A stretch of 64,000 nt of DNA from Paramecium tetraurelia (Eukaryota; Ciliophora; Oligohymenophorea; Peniculida; Parameciidae). The DNA lies in assembly GCF_000165425.1 (NCBI RefSeq), contig NW_001798971.1:12151-76150 (forward strand). The letters are read 5' to 3'. Position numbers and translations under genes: made by a program. Position 1 is the first letter of the stretch. Every line of letters begins with the position of its first letter. The notes beneath the pieces were generated by a model. It saw only the letters and a list, made by a program, of their open reading frames with translations, ran no database searches and was not told where the DNA came from. Below are positions 13,411 through 25,164 of this stretch, piece by piece.

Positions 13411-14233
13411 ATGAATCATAACACTATGAAACACCATAGGCCATAAAGAGCCTTAACTACATTGGAGAAGAAATATGATAGAAGTGCTTTCATTAATAGA
13501 AATCCTAAAACTATGTTGAGAGACCTTTTGTTTGAATAAAATGTATAGTAAAATTAATAATTAAAGATGTTATAGACTGAAATAAGCAAAGAATAAAAAA
13601 TGTATCAGATTCCATTAAATTCCAATGTCGTATAGATATTCTATAGACATACCTGACTTAGATGAATATTTTGGAATGAAAGATTAGATATAAATCGAAA
13701 ATTGTATTTAAGATTGCAAGAAGAAAGTAAATGTCTGTAAAAACAGATTGGAACAGTTGAAATTTAAGATTAACGATTAATATATTTAAGAGATGGAAGA
13801 TTAAGACATAAGCGAATTTTAATAAATTTAACAACCGAAGAATTGTAAGACAAAACAAGAAGGAAAGGATTATTATTATTATTAGAATAGAATTCACACT
13901 ACAATAAGTGATAATTATTCACAAAAGACAAATTAAGTCGATAAATTCAACTAAACCTTATATTTTTTAATGAGCAATAGAGATAGATCGTTAGAAGAAA
14001 AGTCAGAAAAATTAAATAATACTATTTAAGGACAAAGATTCTTGGATGATACCTAGAATGACCTCAAGAAATCGCTTAATTATAGTGTTAGATAAAGCTT
14101 ATAACAGAAAAATAAGTTCCTTTCTATGTTGTAATAATTATCGAAGGAAAAGGAGAGCATTGATAATGCCAAGAGGAAAAGATTGCAAAGACTAAGGAAA
14201 CAAATATTGGAAGGATAGTTTGCAGAAATATGA
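13411..14233 (+). CDS. Coiled-coil protein, unknown function
   Basis: About 262 residues, two exons. Exon 1 starts MNHNTMKHHRPQRALTTLEK; a 34-nt intron (13602-13635), at the upper size limit, joins it to a long Gln/Lys/Glu-rich exon. The second half has heptad-like spacing (KNKFLSMLQQLSKEKESIDN, then KRKRLQRLRKQI), suggesting a coiled coil. There is no signal peptide or membrane segment. It ends at TGA 14231-14233, only 87 bases from the end of the convergent coiled-coil gene on the other strand. No family was recognised. Confidence 0.7.
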
Positions 14234-14320
14234 TTATAACATCTATCGCTATTATCTTAGATTGAATGATTAACTATATTTAGATTATGATTTAAATCTA
14301 TCTTTAATACTCAGTATTAA

Positions 14321-15049
14321 TCAAATTTTAGTGCTTCTATTAACAAAGAGTTCTATTGAATGGTCAGTGTTTTTAATCATAAACAAAATGCAATCTAAAC
14401 ATTCCCTTAGGATTGTATAGAAATCAAAGTCACTTGTTTTCAGAGTCAATCTACTTTACTCTAAATTATAATAGTCTTCCTTATAACTGCATATGTAATA
14501 TTTCTTAATCTATTAATGCAATTGTTGTAAGGAGTTCTTTAATTCATAGCTTATGACTTAAACATTTTAGCATTTCAAATAATTAAGAGATGTTTGTATT
14601 TAATTTCTCTCATATTTCAGTTATTCATTCTACTTAATAATTTATTAACATTCTTCTTCCAAATGTTGCATTTTTTGTTGTAGGTTGGTGAATTATTGCA
14701 ATTATTTCATCAAATTCTTATTCTTTAAATCTAATTGGGCAATCTTATTCTGCTAATCCCTTATTATGCCATCTTTCTGCATTAAAATGGCCAATAATTA
14801 TTTTTTTTCTTTTTATGTTTATTCAACCACAAGAGAAAAACTGTGCTGTTAATTAATCTTACTCTCTTGGGATGAAAGTCTAAATTCTTAATTCTCAATA
14901 GTGGTTTATGATTTTTTTAATAGATCCTCTATTTTATTATTGACCTCACTCAAACGTGAATTGTTCTAGGGTGTTTAAACAGTGCTAAGATTATTTGACC
15001 TAAATGATAAATTAGTGAGATGAGTTGAGGTTGATCTAGAAAACTTCAT
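14321..15049 (-). CDS. Coiled-coil protein, unknown function
   Basis: A single exon of exactly 243 codons gives 242 residues. The N-terminal ~85 residues are Ser/Thr/Asn-rich and probably disordered. Residues ~85-180 form a predicted coiled coil (QNKIAQLDLKNKNLMKQLQQ; LEEECQQIIKQNEQLKYERN). A short more globular tail follows (TILRECLDCILFMIKNTDHS). Many Gln are TAA/TAG, so an ordinary-code reader would not see this gene. It converges on the coiled-coil gene ending at 14233. Confidence 0.8.
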
Positions 15050-15272
15050 TTAAAGTTGTGTATTTTTATGTTATATTATATAAATTAGGACTTTAAGAAA
15101 GAGTTGCATAATTTAAATAGAAGTTATACTAAATTTAGTTTGGAATTGAGATTTAAAATAAAATACTAATATTTATATTTATTAGTTTATTAATAAACTA
15201 TTAAATACAGATATTGATAAATTGATTTCAAAATTTTCAAATATCATTTCAAATTGAACTATTTAATTGGAA

Positions 15273-16008
15273 ATGATCTAGAAAATACTTAAAAGTTTAG
15301 ACAAAAATAGATTGATAAATTTAAAAAAGCAGCATCAGAGAAGAAGAAATAAGAGGAGTTTAATTATTTATATTAGTTAAAATTCTTTAGCTAACATTCA
15401 AGAATAATTAGCTTAAACTACTGAGACAGCTAAACAATATTTGAAGGATTTATAACATGATTAAGAATAATTGAATAGTCAAGAATGATAGATCAAGGAA
15501 GATATAAAGTTAATTTTGAATTAGAATAAGTGAATGAATAACATATTTAATGTTAAATCAATTTCAAAAAAGAAAAATTTCTAATCAAAGGTTACAAATC
15601 AAAACAAGGATGATTTAAGATTAAAGAAATTAGAGGCAATTGAAATAGATTATGCAAAGATTGAATATATTATTTAAATGAAAAGGATAGTTTACACAAT
15701 TAAACAAAATTTAGTTTAAGTAAATTAAGGAAAATTTTGAATGAAAGAACTTTACTTTGTTATAGGATATAGATTCTTTAAAATCAAGCGAATTAACCTT
15801 TGAATGTTAAAACAAATGATATGATCTAGGAAGTCTAAAGATTACAAAATGGATGCATTAATTTAATGGAATTAAGATAAATTGGAAAGCAAGATCTAGG
15901 CTTTGAATAAGTAATAGGGAGAGCTCTAATACTAATTGTACAGTAAGAATAGAGAAATGCTGGGTTTCAAACATAAGTAAACTTAGCTCATAGTTGATTC
16001 AAGTTAAA
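15273..16008 (+). pseudogene. Broken coiled-coil-like gene
   Basis: Plus-strand frames here look coding (NSLANIQEQLAQTTETAKQY; DDLRLKKLEAIEIDYAKIEY; KTNDMIQEVQRLQNGCINLM), but they are interrupted by TGA codons near 15479 and 15530 and change frame near 15740. I could not find a set of short GT...AG introns that gives one open product. The Gln/Lys/Leu-rich helical character is like the intact coiled-coil genes next to it. Best read as a decaying gene copy. Confidence 0.5.
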
Positions 16009-16440
16009 TTTACATTAAATTCGAAAAATTATTTATTTGTATTAATTTTCAATTACAGCTATTCCATTCATTTAATTCGATGATAGATTTGGGTAATTGT
16101 AGAAATATAAATAAATTAATAGAAAACTTAAATTCATTGTTAAATTAATTTTCAATAAAAAAACTATTTTAATAAACTATTGGATTATTCTATTGTAAAA
16201 TTATCATCAAATTATTATTTATCTAATTAAGATATTCAATTATTACACTTTTTTTTCCATTAATGATTCTCATTATTAAATGTTAAAATTCTGCTAGTTA
16301 TTAAATTGCGACAACTTAAGCTGCTGATTAATAATTACAATTTTATTGATACTGTCATAATAACAATTTAAGGAAAACAATTATTTTTTAATCAATTGAT
16401 CATTGTACTCTATTAAAGAATAAGAACCATTTAAAATATA

Positions 16441-16722
16441 AAGATATGTTGAATTTATGTGTTTTAAGAAATTTTTTATTAGGAATTTATGATAAATGTT
16501 TTAATGATGAAAGATTTTAATGAAAGAAAACATTGAAATTAATTCAGTTGCTAAGGAGAATTAAGGAGATACTATTTACTGATAATATTTATATGAAAAA
16601 TATATTAGAATAAGAGTTATTGGTTATTATTAAAGATAATAGAATGGATCAGCTATTATCCACATTTACATAGACAAATATTTCTGATCCAAATTATGTT
16701 TTTAATTTATTTGTAAAGGTAA
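16441..16722 (+). pseudogene. Cullin-like relic
   Basis: Conceptual plus-strand translation shows MLNLCVLRNFLLGIYDKCF, a TGA, then KLIQLLRRIKEILFTDNIY and ILEQELLVIIKDNRMDQLLS. The order and spacing are like part of the cullin N-terminal repeat, which holds a YLDR-type helix, a W-R-hydrophobic helix and an LI-x2-ER/DR helix. Only about 90 codons are present, broken by at least one TGA and flanked by sequence with no further cullin match. It looks like a remnant of a duplicated cullin gene. The assignment is from pattern only. Confidence 0.35.
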
Positions 16723-16726
16723 GATT

Positions 16727-17136
16727 TCATTTTCTTTTTCTTATTCTTTTTTTTTAAATTTATTCAGTTTCTTGCTTATTTGAAAAGGTTCTTAAGAATT
16801 CTCGATCCTCGTTTGATATAAAATCATCCCTAATATCATATTGTAAATTTTGTTCTTCTTGTTACTATTTAAAATAGGTTATCAGGTCATTCCAATTCTC
16901 TCTGGTTTATAGTCTTCTGTCGTATTTGGATTTTGATTCCTCTTTCGATAGGGTAGTATAGGCTTCATTTATTTAGTTAAATTAATCTGTTGCCCCAAAC
17001 TCACTATTCTTATCCTAAAAAGACATCAGCAATTTAATACTGGATGCCACTAAAGGGCTAATTTATGATAGGCCTACTTAATTTGGTTAGGTTTAGCATT
17101 CCTCTCTAAGCCCAAAGTGTCATAATGATTTTTCAT
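16727..17136 (-). CDS. Small J-domain (DnaJ-like) co-chaperone
   Basis: 127 residues in two exons. J domains stimulate Hsp70 ATPase activity. Residues 4-66 form a complete J domain: HYDTLGLERNAKPNQIKQAY, HKLALQWHP, then DKNSEFGATDQFNQINEAYT and KYDRR. A 26-nt intron (17015-17040) falls exactly between Pro and Asp of the catalytic HPD motif, and removal restores both motif and frame. The start at 17134-17136 gives MKNHYDTLG. A short charged tail (to TGA 16727-16729) has no Gly/Phe region or zinc finger, so this is a J-domain-only type. The partner Hsp70 cannot be told. Confidence 0.9.
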
Positions 17137-18457
17137 TATTATTATTCCATCTGAACATCCCTAAATAAAACATAGAAATTCTGGAACAAATTTTATTATT
17201 ATAAATATAATCAAGCTGAAGCTTTCTTTTACACAACTTTTTGTTACTCTACACATTCTTATTTGGAACCTAACTGTTTAAATTAATATATTTTTACATA
17301 AATTTATTAATTTTCAAAGGTAATCTATTTTATTTTCCCATAATTTCAACTGTTGATAATCAATAAATGCAGATTCTTGTTATCTAACATCGTTAAATGA
17401 ATTATTCAACTTTCCTATATGAAAACCAACCCTTTCAATTGGCTATTTGTTATCAATAGCAATTATCAATATTTTCCAGATTTTTTATAGTTTTGGGTTT
17501 TTTGTATAAAAAGTTTAAATATTAATGTTTTTTATAAATAAATTCTTTTAATAAATTTTATGAATGTTTAAATAATCTAGTTCTTACTTTATTGGCATAT
17601 AATAAAACTTTTACATTCTTATATAGTGTATGAATAAATTGGCTTTATCTAAAAATTATAATCACAATTCCATTTATAAGTTGAATTATGATTGCTTAGA
17701 ACCGTTTTATTTTCTGGTTTAAAGAAAACAAGGCTTTTATTTATTGACTTTTTTATAGGAACTTAAAACTTCCACTTCCAATTTTATTTTAGCCAAATTA
17801 TTTTTTAAAGAATTAAATGCTGTTATTGTTGAGGTTTGAAAAATAGGGATTTTTAGTTTTTATATCCTTGTTTATTATTATTTGATGAAACTTGGTTAAT
17901 CAAGGGGATTTAACTAAAAATCCATAAAAGTACTTTGAAAAAGAAAATAACCACTTAAATAAATTCCGATGATAAGACTATTTAAACATATTTTAGATAT
18001 TATTAGTAATAGAGTTAATATTTAATCGACTTATTTGATTAATCTACTAAACAATAAGTTTCATTATATTTAATTTCAAATCTTATTCATCTTGCCTTTT
18101 GTATTTATATTTAGTCTTCAATCTAAATTATTAAAAAAATAATAAATAATTCTCGTATGATATATCCAAAATTTCTTTTAAATTATAAAATATTTTTATT
18201 TTTTCTATGAAATGTTCGTTAGAAAATTGCAAGAACATTTTATTTATTGAAGAGAACAATTTACATTATTTTATTTAATAATTTTTTATGTTATATACTT
18301 ATATAATTTGATTTGTTTAAGTTAATGCTAAAAAAATTTAGAATGCTTATTTTGGATTCTTTTCAAAATCCCATATTGCTATAAAGAATTGAAAAAAAAA
18401 GTTATTATTTGTTTAGAATATTTTTATAATGTGATTCTTTTTGATTATTTTATAATA
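17137..18457. other. 1.3-kb AT-rich spacer, no gene seen
   Basis: Both strands are dense in TGA or lack protein-like character. Homopolymer A/T runs are frequent. A short inverted repeat (CTTGGTTAATCAAG) lies near 17890-17905. It may hold the promoters of the two divergent genes on either side, but no motif can be named. Confidence 0.5.
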
Positions 18458-19353
18458 ATGAAATTATACGACATTATTGAAATCATTAAACTTACTGAGT
18501 AGAGAGGACAGGAGCTATTAATAGATGCTTTGATAGTGGGTATTGAAATAGGAAGAGGAAATATTTCTGATTTTAATGACCTCAAGTGTGTTGCAGAATA
18601 ATTAAAGAATCTAAAACAGAAAATTGATAATAGCCTATTTAGTCCCTTCATTAGAGATAATATTTATGATAGGATAATTAATGAAAAAGAAAATGTAATT
18701 ATTTAATTAATCCTGAGTTGACTGATGTTTTATAAAGTGTCTAAAACTCTTTGAGAAGATTATCCTAATAAAATGTATAAAATGGAGTTTGCTAAGTTTG
18801 TCATCAGCAGGTGCATGGACAAGATAAAATGAAAACCATCTAATTGCAATGCAACCATTTATTTCATTAGTAATGTGTCTTGCCAAATTTAATTATGCAA
18901 AATGAAATATTTCCGACTTATCAATGTCCAATTTGTGAAACTTAAACACTCAAAGATGAGATATTGAACCAATTACAAAATAATTCATAATAAGTAGTTT
19001 CTTGTTGTCCAACACCAGCATGCAGAAAAAAATTTGTATTTTAAGGATAAGAAATTTATAGATGCTAAAATTGCAAAAAGAAATACTGTCTTAGATGTTT
19101 TTCTTAAAGCCATGAAATTAATAAATGTCAAGCAAGTGATAATAATTAATTTAAAAATGGTGATAATTATAAGGAATGTCCACATTGTAAAAAATGGATG
19201 AAAACATCATAAGTTGAGGGTACAATTAAATGTATCAAATGTAATAAAACTGTTTGTTTAGGATGTAATGATTCAAAATGCAGTTGTTGTTGTGAAAACA
19301 AAGGAAACATTTATTCCTTTTTTAAAAGTAAATTTTCAATTAAACAATAATGA
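18458..19353 (+). CDS. RBR-type E3 ubiquitin ligase
   Basis: 290 residues. RBR ligases pass ubiquitin from an E2 to a Cys in RING2. RING1 is seen at about residues 110-165 (CQVCHQQ, LQCNHLFHQQCV, YQCPICE). The IBR follows (CCPTPACRKKFVFQGQEIYR, CQNCKKKYCLRCF). A RING2-like CPHCKKWMKTSQVEGTIKCI comes next, ending in a Cys-rich cluster (CLGCNDSKCSCCCE). Frame is exact after removing a 23-nt intron (18695-18717). The N-terminal ~90 residues are unique. There is no membrane segment. A second RBR gene lies at 26553-27536. Confidence 0.88.
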
Positions 19354-19801
19354 AATCAAATCAAATAAATAAATAAAATGAAAATTATTAAAAATATAAT
19401 TCAAAAACATCACAATTGAATCATTTTAGTTTATTTTACAATACTTCAACTTTATATGAACTAAAAAGCACCATAACTGTGATTAATAAAATAATTTATT
19501 CTTCTTTATTTTTTCTTGATCATATTTCATATTTGATTTTATCTTAAGGCATACTACATTGTTTTTTTTGAGATTAATACAAGCATAATAAATTTAGATA
19601 CCTTAATAAGACCAAAATATTTTAAGGACATTTCTATTTTATTCTATATTCCTCGAATTAATCGATAATTTTAATCTGGTATAAAATGCGAGTCTTTAGC
19701 ATCCATTATAAGATTAAAGTGGCTTTTAATAAATATTGATTGATTTAAATATTTTATGATAAAGTTGCCAAATATTTAATATAATTTTATTTAATTAATA
19801 A
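19354..19801. other. Intergenic spacer, nothing recognised
   Basis: 448 bases between the RBR gene and the next same-strand gene. It is very AT-rich, with no open frame of note on either strand and no recognisable RNA gene. Confidence 0.5.
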
Positions 19802-21243
19802 ATGAGTTTTTAAGGATTTTTGGTTAAGAAAACTATCTAATAGTTCCCAATTAGACAAAAGCCTGTATATTATGATGATTACACTGATTAAAATTTTGTT
19901 CTTTTCATAAACAAAAAATTAGCAGATCTAAGATGTATTGTATGAATTTATTAGTTTAAAGTGGCAGCAACGATATATCAGCTAAGCGAATTATGAACTT
20001 AAAAATAAAAATTCCAAAAGACAAGAATACTGAGGGACATAAAATAAAAAGAAAGGCTTCTTTAAAGCGCAAATCTATCTCAGTGTAATAAGATGACAAA
20101 GAGAAAAAGTTTCGCTACAAATTTAGATCTCCACCAGTTAAACCTGAGGTTAGATTAGCTTCCTATTTAAATGATGAATTACTTAGATAGCATTAAATTA
20201 GTCCATTGTATTAGGAATACAAACTAGCCAATTTGAAAGCCAACTTAATAAAATTGCAATCCAAGAAGTCATACTAATTAAATGAGTTGAATCATGTGGA
20301 ATTGGAAGATGAGGACTAAGTGAAATACTTTCTGACAGAGATTTGCAGGAATCATCCAGAGATCGATGTAGGGAACCTATTAAGCGTGGATGTTGAGAAG
20401 AAGGAATTGAAATTAGATAATTAAGAACAAATATTAAAGGAACTAGTTTAAAAGAGAATTAAGTAAGAAGAATTAGAGTAATTGATGAAATTGGAATAAT
20501 AATACAATTAAAATCTTGTAAATATTTACAAGGAAACCAGATATGATTAATTTGAACCAGAATTTAAGAAATAAGGATAAATTAGCATGTGTAAAATAAA
20601 GAGGTAAAAAGAAATTTAGGATAAGATGTTTGCTGAAATTTTTAAAGTTAAATCTCATCGTTCTTCAAAGCATAATCTTACAAAGCATTTCTTTCAGGCC
20701 AAGAATAAAACACCGGAATCCAAACACAAGGTTACACTTTCATAATAATTTACACCTTCCAATAATATCTTTATTTCATAACCTACCACTGTCCCAATGT
20801 CGCCCTAGATTTCTATGCATTAAGAACTCAAACCAAGTTATTTGACAACATCAATTGGTACTTTTAATGACAGTAAATCGCCAATTAATATTCCAAACAC
20901 TGATTTTAGTTACAAAATTAAGACTATTATGGATAAATGCGAAATGTTTGAGGATGAACACAAAATATCTAATTAAATATTTAAAGAAAGAATAAACTTG
21001 ATGGGAAGAGAGTTGAATACATATTTTGATACAGCCAGAAGTAGATACAAAAACCAAGAAATGGAAATGGATACAAATGAAGGATTTGATAGATTTTTGT
21101 AAGAAAACTAATTTAAAAGAAAATTGATTGAATTTTAGGTCAGTTAAGTGCAGAATTTGCATGAAGTATTAAGTCAAAAGGCAAAAAGAGAATTGACTAA
21201 TAATTTTATGGGATCTGATTAAGACAAATAGAAATTATTTTGA
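19802..21243 (+). CDS. Basic, charged protein of unknown function
   Basis: 473 residues, exact frame after removing a 20-nt intron (19935-19954). The start at 19802 is preferred to internal ATGs because exon 1 (MSFQGFLVKKTIQQFPIRQK...) joins cleanly to the main exon. The first ~120 residues are Lys/Arg-rich (IPKDKNTEGHKIKRKASLKR). The middle is Glu/Lys/Gln-rich and likely helical. A Ser/Pro/Thr segment lies near residues 290-350. The C-terminal third is again helical with charged heptads. No domain was recognised and there is no signal peptide. Confidence 0.8.
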
Positions 21244-21665
21244 TTTTAGATTTTATTTATATACAATAATTGTGCTATTTAATTATGTATTTGAGTGATC
21301 TTAAATTACAAACTAGTAACTAATTGAGGCAATATAATTAAAAATGAAATAAACTTTTAATTGAATAATTTAATAATATTAAGAATTTATGAAACTCATT
21401 AACTTATGATATTTTCATAAAACCAAATATTTAATAGAGTCTAAATGATGATCAAATAATTATTGATAATTATAAGTCTGAATTGAAGGTTATTCAAAAT
21501 CATATAAATAATTAAAATAAAAATCCTTTAATTAATTATGAAATATAGTAATTTAGATATATAAAAATCAAATATATTATGATAACTTAAAATATAAAAG
21601 TTGATTTAGTGTTTTAAATAGAATCTTTATAATTTTATATATAAATTTATCTCATTAGAAAATCA
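21244..21665. other. Intergenic spacer, nothing recognised
   Basis: 422 bases, strongly AT-rich, between two plus-strand genes. No coding frame, RNA or repeat could be supported. Confidence 0.5.
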
Positions 21666-22293
21666 ATGAATCGATCAGATGAAGAGAGTATAAACAGTTT
21701 CACACCAGATTCAGGGTATTTAATGATGTATAAATAAGGCATTAAGAGAATAATGAAGAATTAAGAAATAGAGACAACAAAAAATATGCAATTATTAATT
21801 AATCTGTTCGTGTTCAATTATTACGTCGCATACTATCTAAATAATCTACAATAAAGGAGGCAGCATAAGAATTTGGAATAAATTTCTCGACAGCAAAAGC
21901 GATTTTGCAAACTTATCGTAAAGAAGGACGTGTAGGCAAGAAAAAGACAAGAGATCGAAATAAGAGTAAATAGGATTTGGGAGATCACAATCAGAGTAGG
22001 AAGATTTAATCGATGTATAATCTCGAATAACCTTAACAAATAAAAACCATCTCTCCAGAAGTGAAACCTTCACCTCAAACTTATCAATAAATAATGATTC
22101 CAGTAATGAGCACACCTAATCTTGATAATACTTAAATTGCTTTAGCTTATTGTCAAAGAGAATTGGCTTAATAGAAAATGGTTAATTTTTAATTAATGAT
22201 GATGATTTAAGTAAAATAGAATCTAAATTATTTTAGAACTATAAAAATATTACACAAGTATAAGTCAAAGAAGAATCTAACAAAATTAATTGA
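21666..22293 (+). CDS. Helix-turn-helix DNA-binding protein
   Basis: 193 residues, exact frame after removing two 23-nt introns (21716-21738 and 22152-22174). Residues ~33-80 form a homeodomain-like/Psq-type helix-turn-helix (RVQLLRRILSKQSTIKEAAQ, EFGINFSTAKAILQTYRKEG) followed by a basic tail (RVGKKKTRDRNKSK). This arrangement is common to transposase-type DNA-binding domains and to transcription factors derived from them. The C-terminal half is Gln/Pro-rich, then acidic. No catalytic domain is present. Its stop is only 28 bases from the GET4 start on the same strand. Function as a regulator is inference. Confidence 0.72.
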
Positions 22294-22321
22294 ATTATAA
22301 TTAAATAATATATAAATTGTT

Positions 22322-23241
22322 ATGAACGTCGAAACATAGAATTCTAATAAAGTATAGCAAGTAACTTATGATAAATACTTTAGATCCTGCTCAAATAAGA
22401 ATAATTAATAAAGGAATAGAAATACTATGAATATGAACAAAAAATACTTACATTTGGATCCAGATTCATTAATTAGCATAATAAGGATGGAGCTATCACT
22501 CTTTATTTATAAGCAAGCAAAGTTTTAGTTAAGAACAATTAAGATAACTCAGGCTTTAATTTAGCAACAGAAGTAATCAAAATATCAGATGATTTGGATT
22601 CCCAAAGTATTGGTAAGATTGATCCATTAATTTCGAAGCTGAGATCATGTCAATCTATTCTATAGCTCAATTCAGTAAATTGAAAGTTCAATTCATAAAT
22701 AAAGTGCTTAAGAAATACCCAAAATATACAGATCAAATTTGCCAATAAGTAGGTGTAGATCTAATCAATCATAATAAATTCCATTTAGCATGGAGATACT
22801 TAATATAACTATCTGATGTCAATACAGAAATTTAGATGTTAGTCAAATGGAATTAGCAATTGACAGAGCAAGAAAGACAATATAACCTAATCAGATATTT
22901 ATTAATGTAAATTGTAGAACAAATAATTAGTAAACTTGGTTAGGGATTATACAATGAAAGTGTTAAGATATTGAATGAACTGATTCCTACCACAGTCACT
23001 TAAGAAGCTTTATTTATTCATCTTTTGGTGAAATCAATAAGAATTTAAAGCAGGGAAGCATATGATTTGGTTTTTAATAAGTTTAGAGTTGTTGTTGATG
23101 CCGATCCAATCTTTTAAGCTGTATATCATATTACATTAAATTTAGTTATATTATAAAGTAGGAGTGAAATACTTTGGACTTAAAGAAAAGGAATAATAGT
23201 CTTAAGGTATTGGTGGATTATTGAGTTAATTCTTTTAATGA
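22322..23241 (+). CDS. GET4: GET4, tail-anchored protein insertion factor
   Basis: 278 residues, exact frame after removing introns 22352-22383 (32 nt), 22613-22638 (26 nt) and 23121-23145 (25 nt). Get4 is a helical-repeat cytosolic protein that, with Get5/Ubl4A, hands tail-anchored proteins to the Get3 ATPase. Matches to the family are the YYE-x-Q start (YYEYEQKILTFGSRFINQHN), the sGxxLA segment (DNSGFNLATEVI) and a C-terminal FG-GGLL end (VKYFGLKEKEQQSQGIGGLL). The short N-terminal exon (MNVETQNSNK) was chosen because the next frame upstream has no ATG and the 32-nt intron joins it precisely. The gene starts just 28 bases after the HTH gene. Confidence 0.85.
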
Positions 23242-24032
23242 AATTATATATACATAATTAATAATGAGTATGTTATTTACCTATGTGAAGAATACATAAA
23301 TTATAGAGAAATAAAGGGAGAATTCAAAGGAAATTATGATAGAATGTGTTATCTGCTGCTTTTTTAATTTAATTATTAATCTTTATATTATATTTTGCAG
23401 AGTTACAGTATAGTGACATGTGTTTTTGAAATTAATAGATTAGATGATAATTGCATCTACTCATATAAACCACAGATCGCAGGATAATTAATTATAGGGA
23501 TATTTTCTAAAAATTCTAGATAATTGCATGTCTCGAAGAAGCATGTTTTGGATGGGTGATTATTCAATAAAATATTTGATCTATTTAAATAGCGCTTTCA
23601 TTATCATAGATGTATCTCTATCTTTGAAGAGAGAGCATGTTATTTTATTTAAGAGATTTATGTTAATTGTCTGCGAAGGGGATGAGAATGCTGAGACCGT
23701 CTTACCTTGAGATAATAGGCATAGGAAATTAGTTTGGGAATAAAATTTTGATAGGAAAACTTGCTGATTTTTGGTTATTATTCATTAATTCTTTGGATTT
23801 GAACCAATTGTCTTTTACTTCATAATAAATACCTTAAATTTAGTAATAGTCCTGCTTTTGAAAAAGTAAAAACAGGAAGAACAGAAATTTGTAGATTGAC
23901 AATATAATTATTAAAAATTATAAATTACTTTTCTGGTTCCAATATACAAATTAAACACGAAAATCTTAAAATTGCGCTTAGTCTTAAATAAAAAGGCAAT
24001 TATTAAAAGGATTTCTTGCCATAAAATAATTA
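23242..24032 (+). other. Spacer with unresolved coding-like pieces
   Basis: Between GET4 and the cyclin gene, plus-strand pieces look coding (YVIYLCEEYINYREIKGEFK near 23270; IYSYKPQIAGQLIIGIFSKN near 23480; MSRRSMFWMGDYSIKYLIYL at 23528) but sit in different frames. I could not join them with short introns. They may be remains of one gene. From ~23720 to 24032 I see nothing. Confidence 0.3.
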
Positions 24033-25144
24033 ATGAAGATGGACAATAAAAGATTTAAACTGATGCTAGGACTTAATTATGAAGGGTCAACAAGTAAGAG
24101 ATTGCAATTAATTTATAGATTATTTTGCTTCATCAAATAAATCAAGTACTGTCAAAAGATGTGTCAATACTTAAACAACAACTTAGGATTTCACTCAATT
24201 TGACTATTTATTACAATCTCCATAAATTATTAAGGTATTAATTCTTACAAATTGTCTTAGAAAGTTAAAGTCGTTGCCGAAAGCACTATCCACACCTATG
24301 AAGATGATTTATATTGCTATGAAAGCATACAAAATATTGAATCAGCACCTATCACATTTTAGACTAAATCCTCTCCAATCCCAATATAGAAAGAATTCTA
24401 CAATATCAATCCTCTGTACTTATAAGAATACAACGAGAAAGAATATAACTATAAAACAAGGGCCATCATCTTGAATCGAATATAAGATAATTGTCAGAAT
24501 TTGAATAACTCTTACTCCCATAAAGCTATATATCTTTATGACCTTTTCCTTAGCAGACTTTAAAGTAAAAGCATAACCAACTAAACTCAATTAAGATTTC
24601 TTTCCTTGGCTATGATCTTTGTAGCTACTAAAATGAATGCTGAAACACCCAACATCAATTCACTTTTATCATAGTCATCACTCAACATGACCAAGCAATA
24701 ACTCATATAATATGAGAGACTCATTCTTAAAGTATTAGATTGGCACACTAATCCTCTAACCTTACAAGATATTATACATGAAATTATATACAGATTCTAT
24801 ATTGCTTTTCCCGATTTCCAAACCTAGCAAGATCAAAAGACCAAAACCATAAATTAAATTGTTAATTCTATTGTTCTGGACCATCATTATTTAAGCTACT
24901 CTTTGGAGGATCTATCCTTTTCAATTGTAACTGTACTTTTTACTAAAGATCTATAAGATGAGTAATTTGAAGATTTTCTTAAGACTCATGATAAATCAAA
25001 ACATAAAATCTAACAAGCAGTGAAATTTGTATCTAAATATATTAGAGTGATCAATTAGTTGGTATTTTATTATCTAAACATTTTTAGAATGAAAAATAAT
25101 TGGACATCAATTCATTGGAAATACTTAAATTAGTTTGTGATTGA
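24033..25144 (+). CDS. Cyclin-domain protein
   Basis: 344 residues, exact frame after removing introns 24094-24118 (25 nt), 24235-24260 (26 nt) and 25062-25087 (26 nt). Cyclins bind and activate cyclin-dependent kinases. The cyclin N box is visible at residues ~135-230: RAIILNRIQDNCQNLNNSYS, HKAIYLYDLFLSR, LRFLSLAMIFVATKMNAETP and YERLILKVLDWHTNPLTLQD. A second helical fold follows (QIVNSIVLDHHYLSYSLEDL). The K and E residues of the CDK-binding surface seem kept (ATKMNAETP, LILKVLDW). The subtype cannot be told. The start uses an upstream ATG whose 25-nt intron fits better than the internal ATG at 24079. Confidence 0.85.
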
Positions 25145-25164
25145 TTCTTTATATATATATATGT

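Noticed and set aside
17885..17910. Short inverted repeat as possible terminator or mobile-element end
   Set aside because: The stem is only four to seven bases, with no partner copy or target duplication.
22290..22640. Long open frame continuing past the HTH gene stop
   Set aside because: It is the other frame; the 23-nt second intron gives an acidic C-terminus ending at 22293, and GET4 uses a different frame from 22322.
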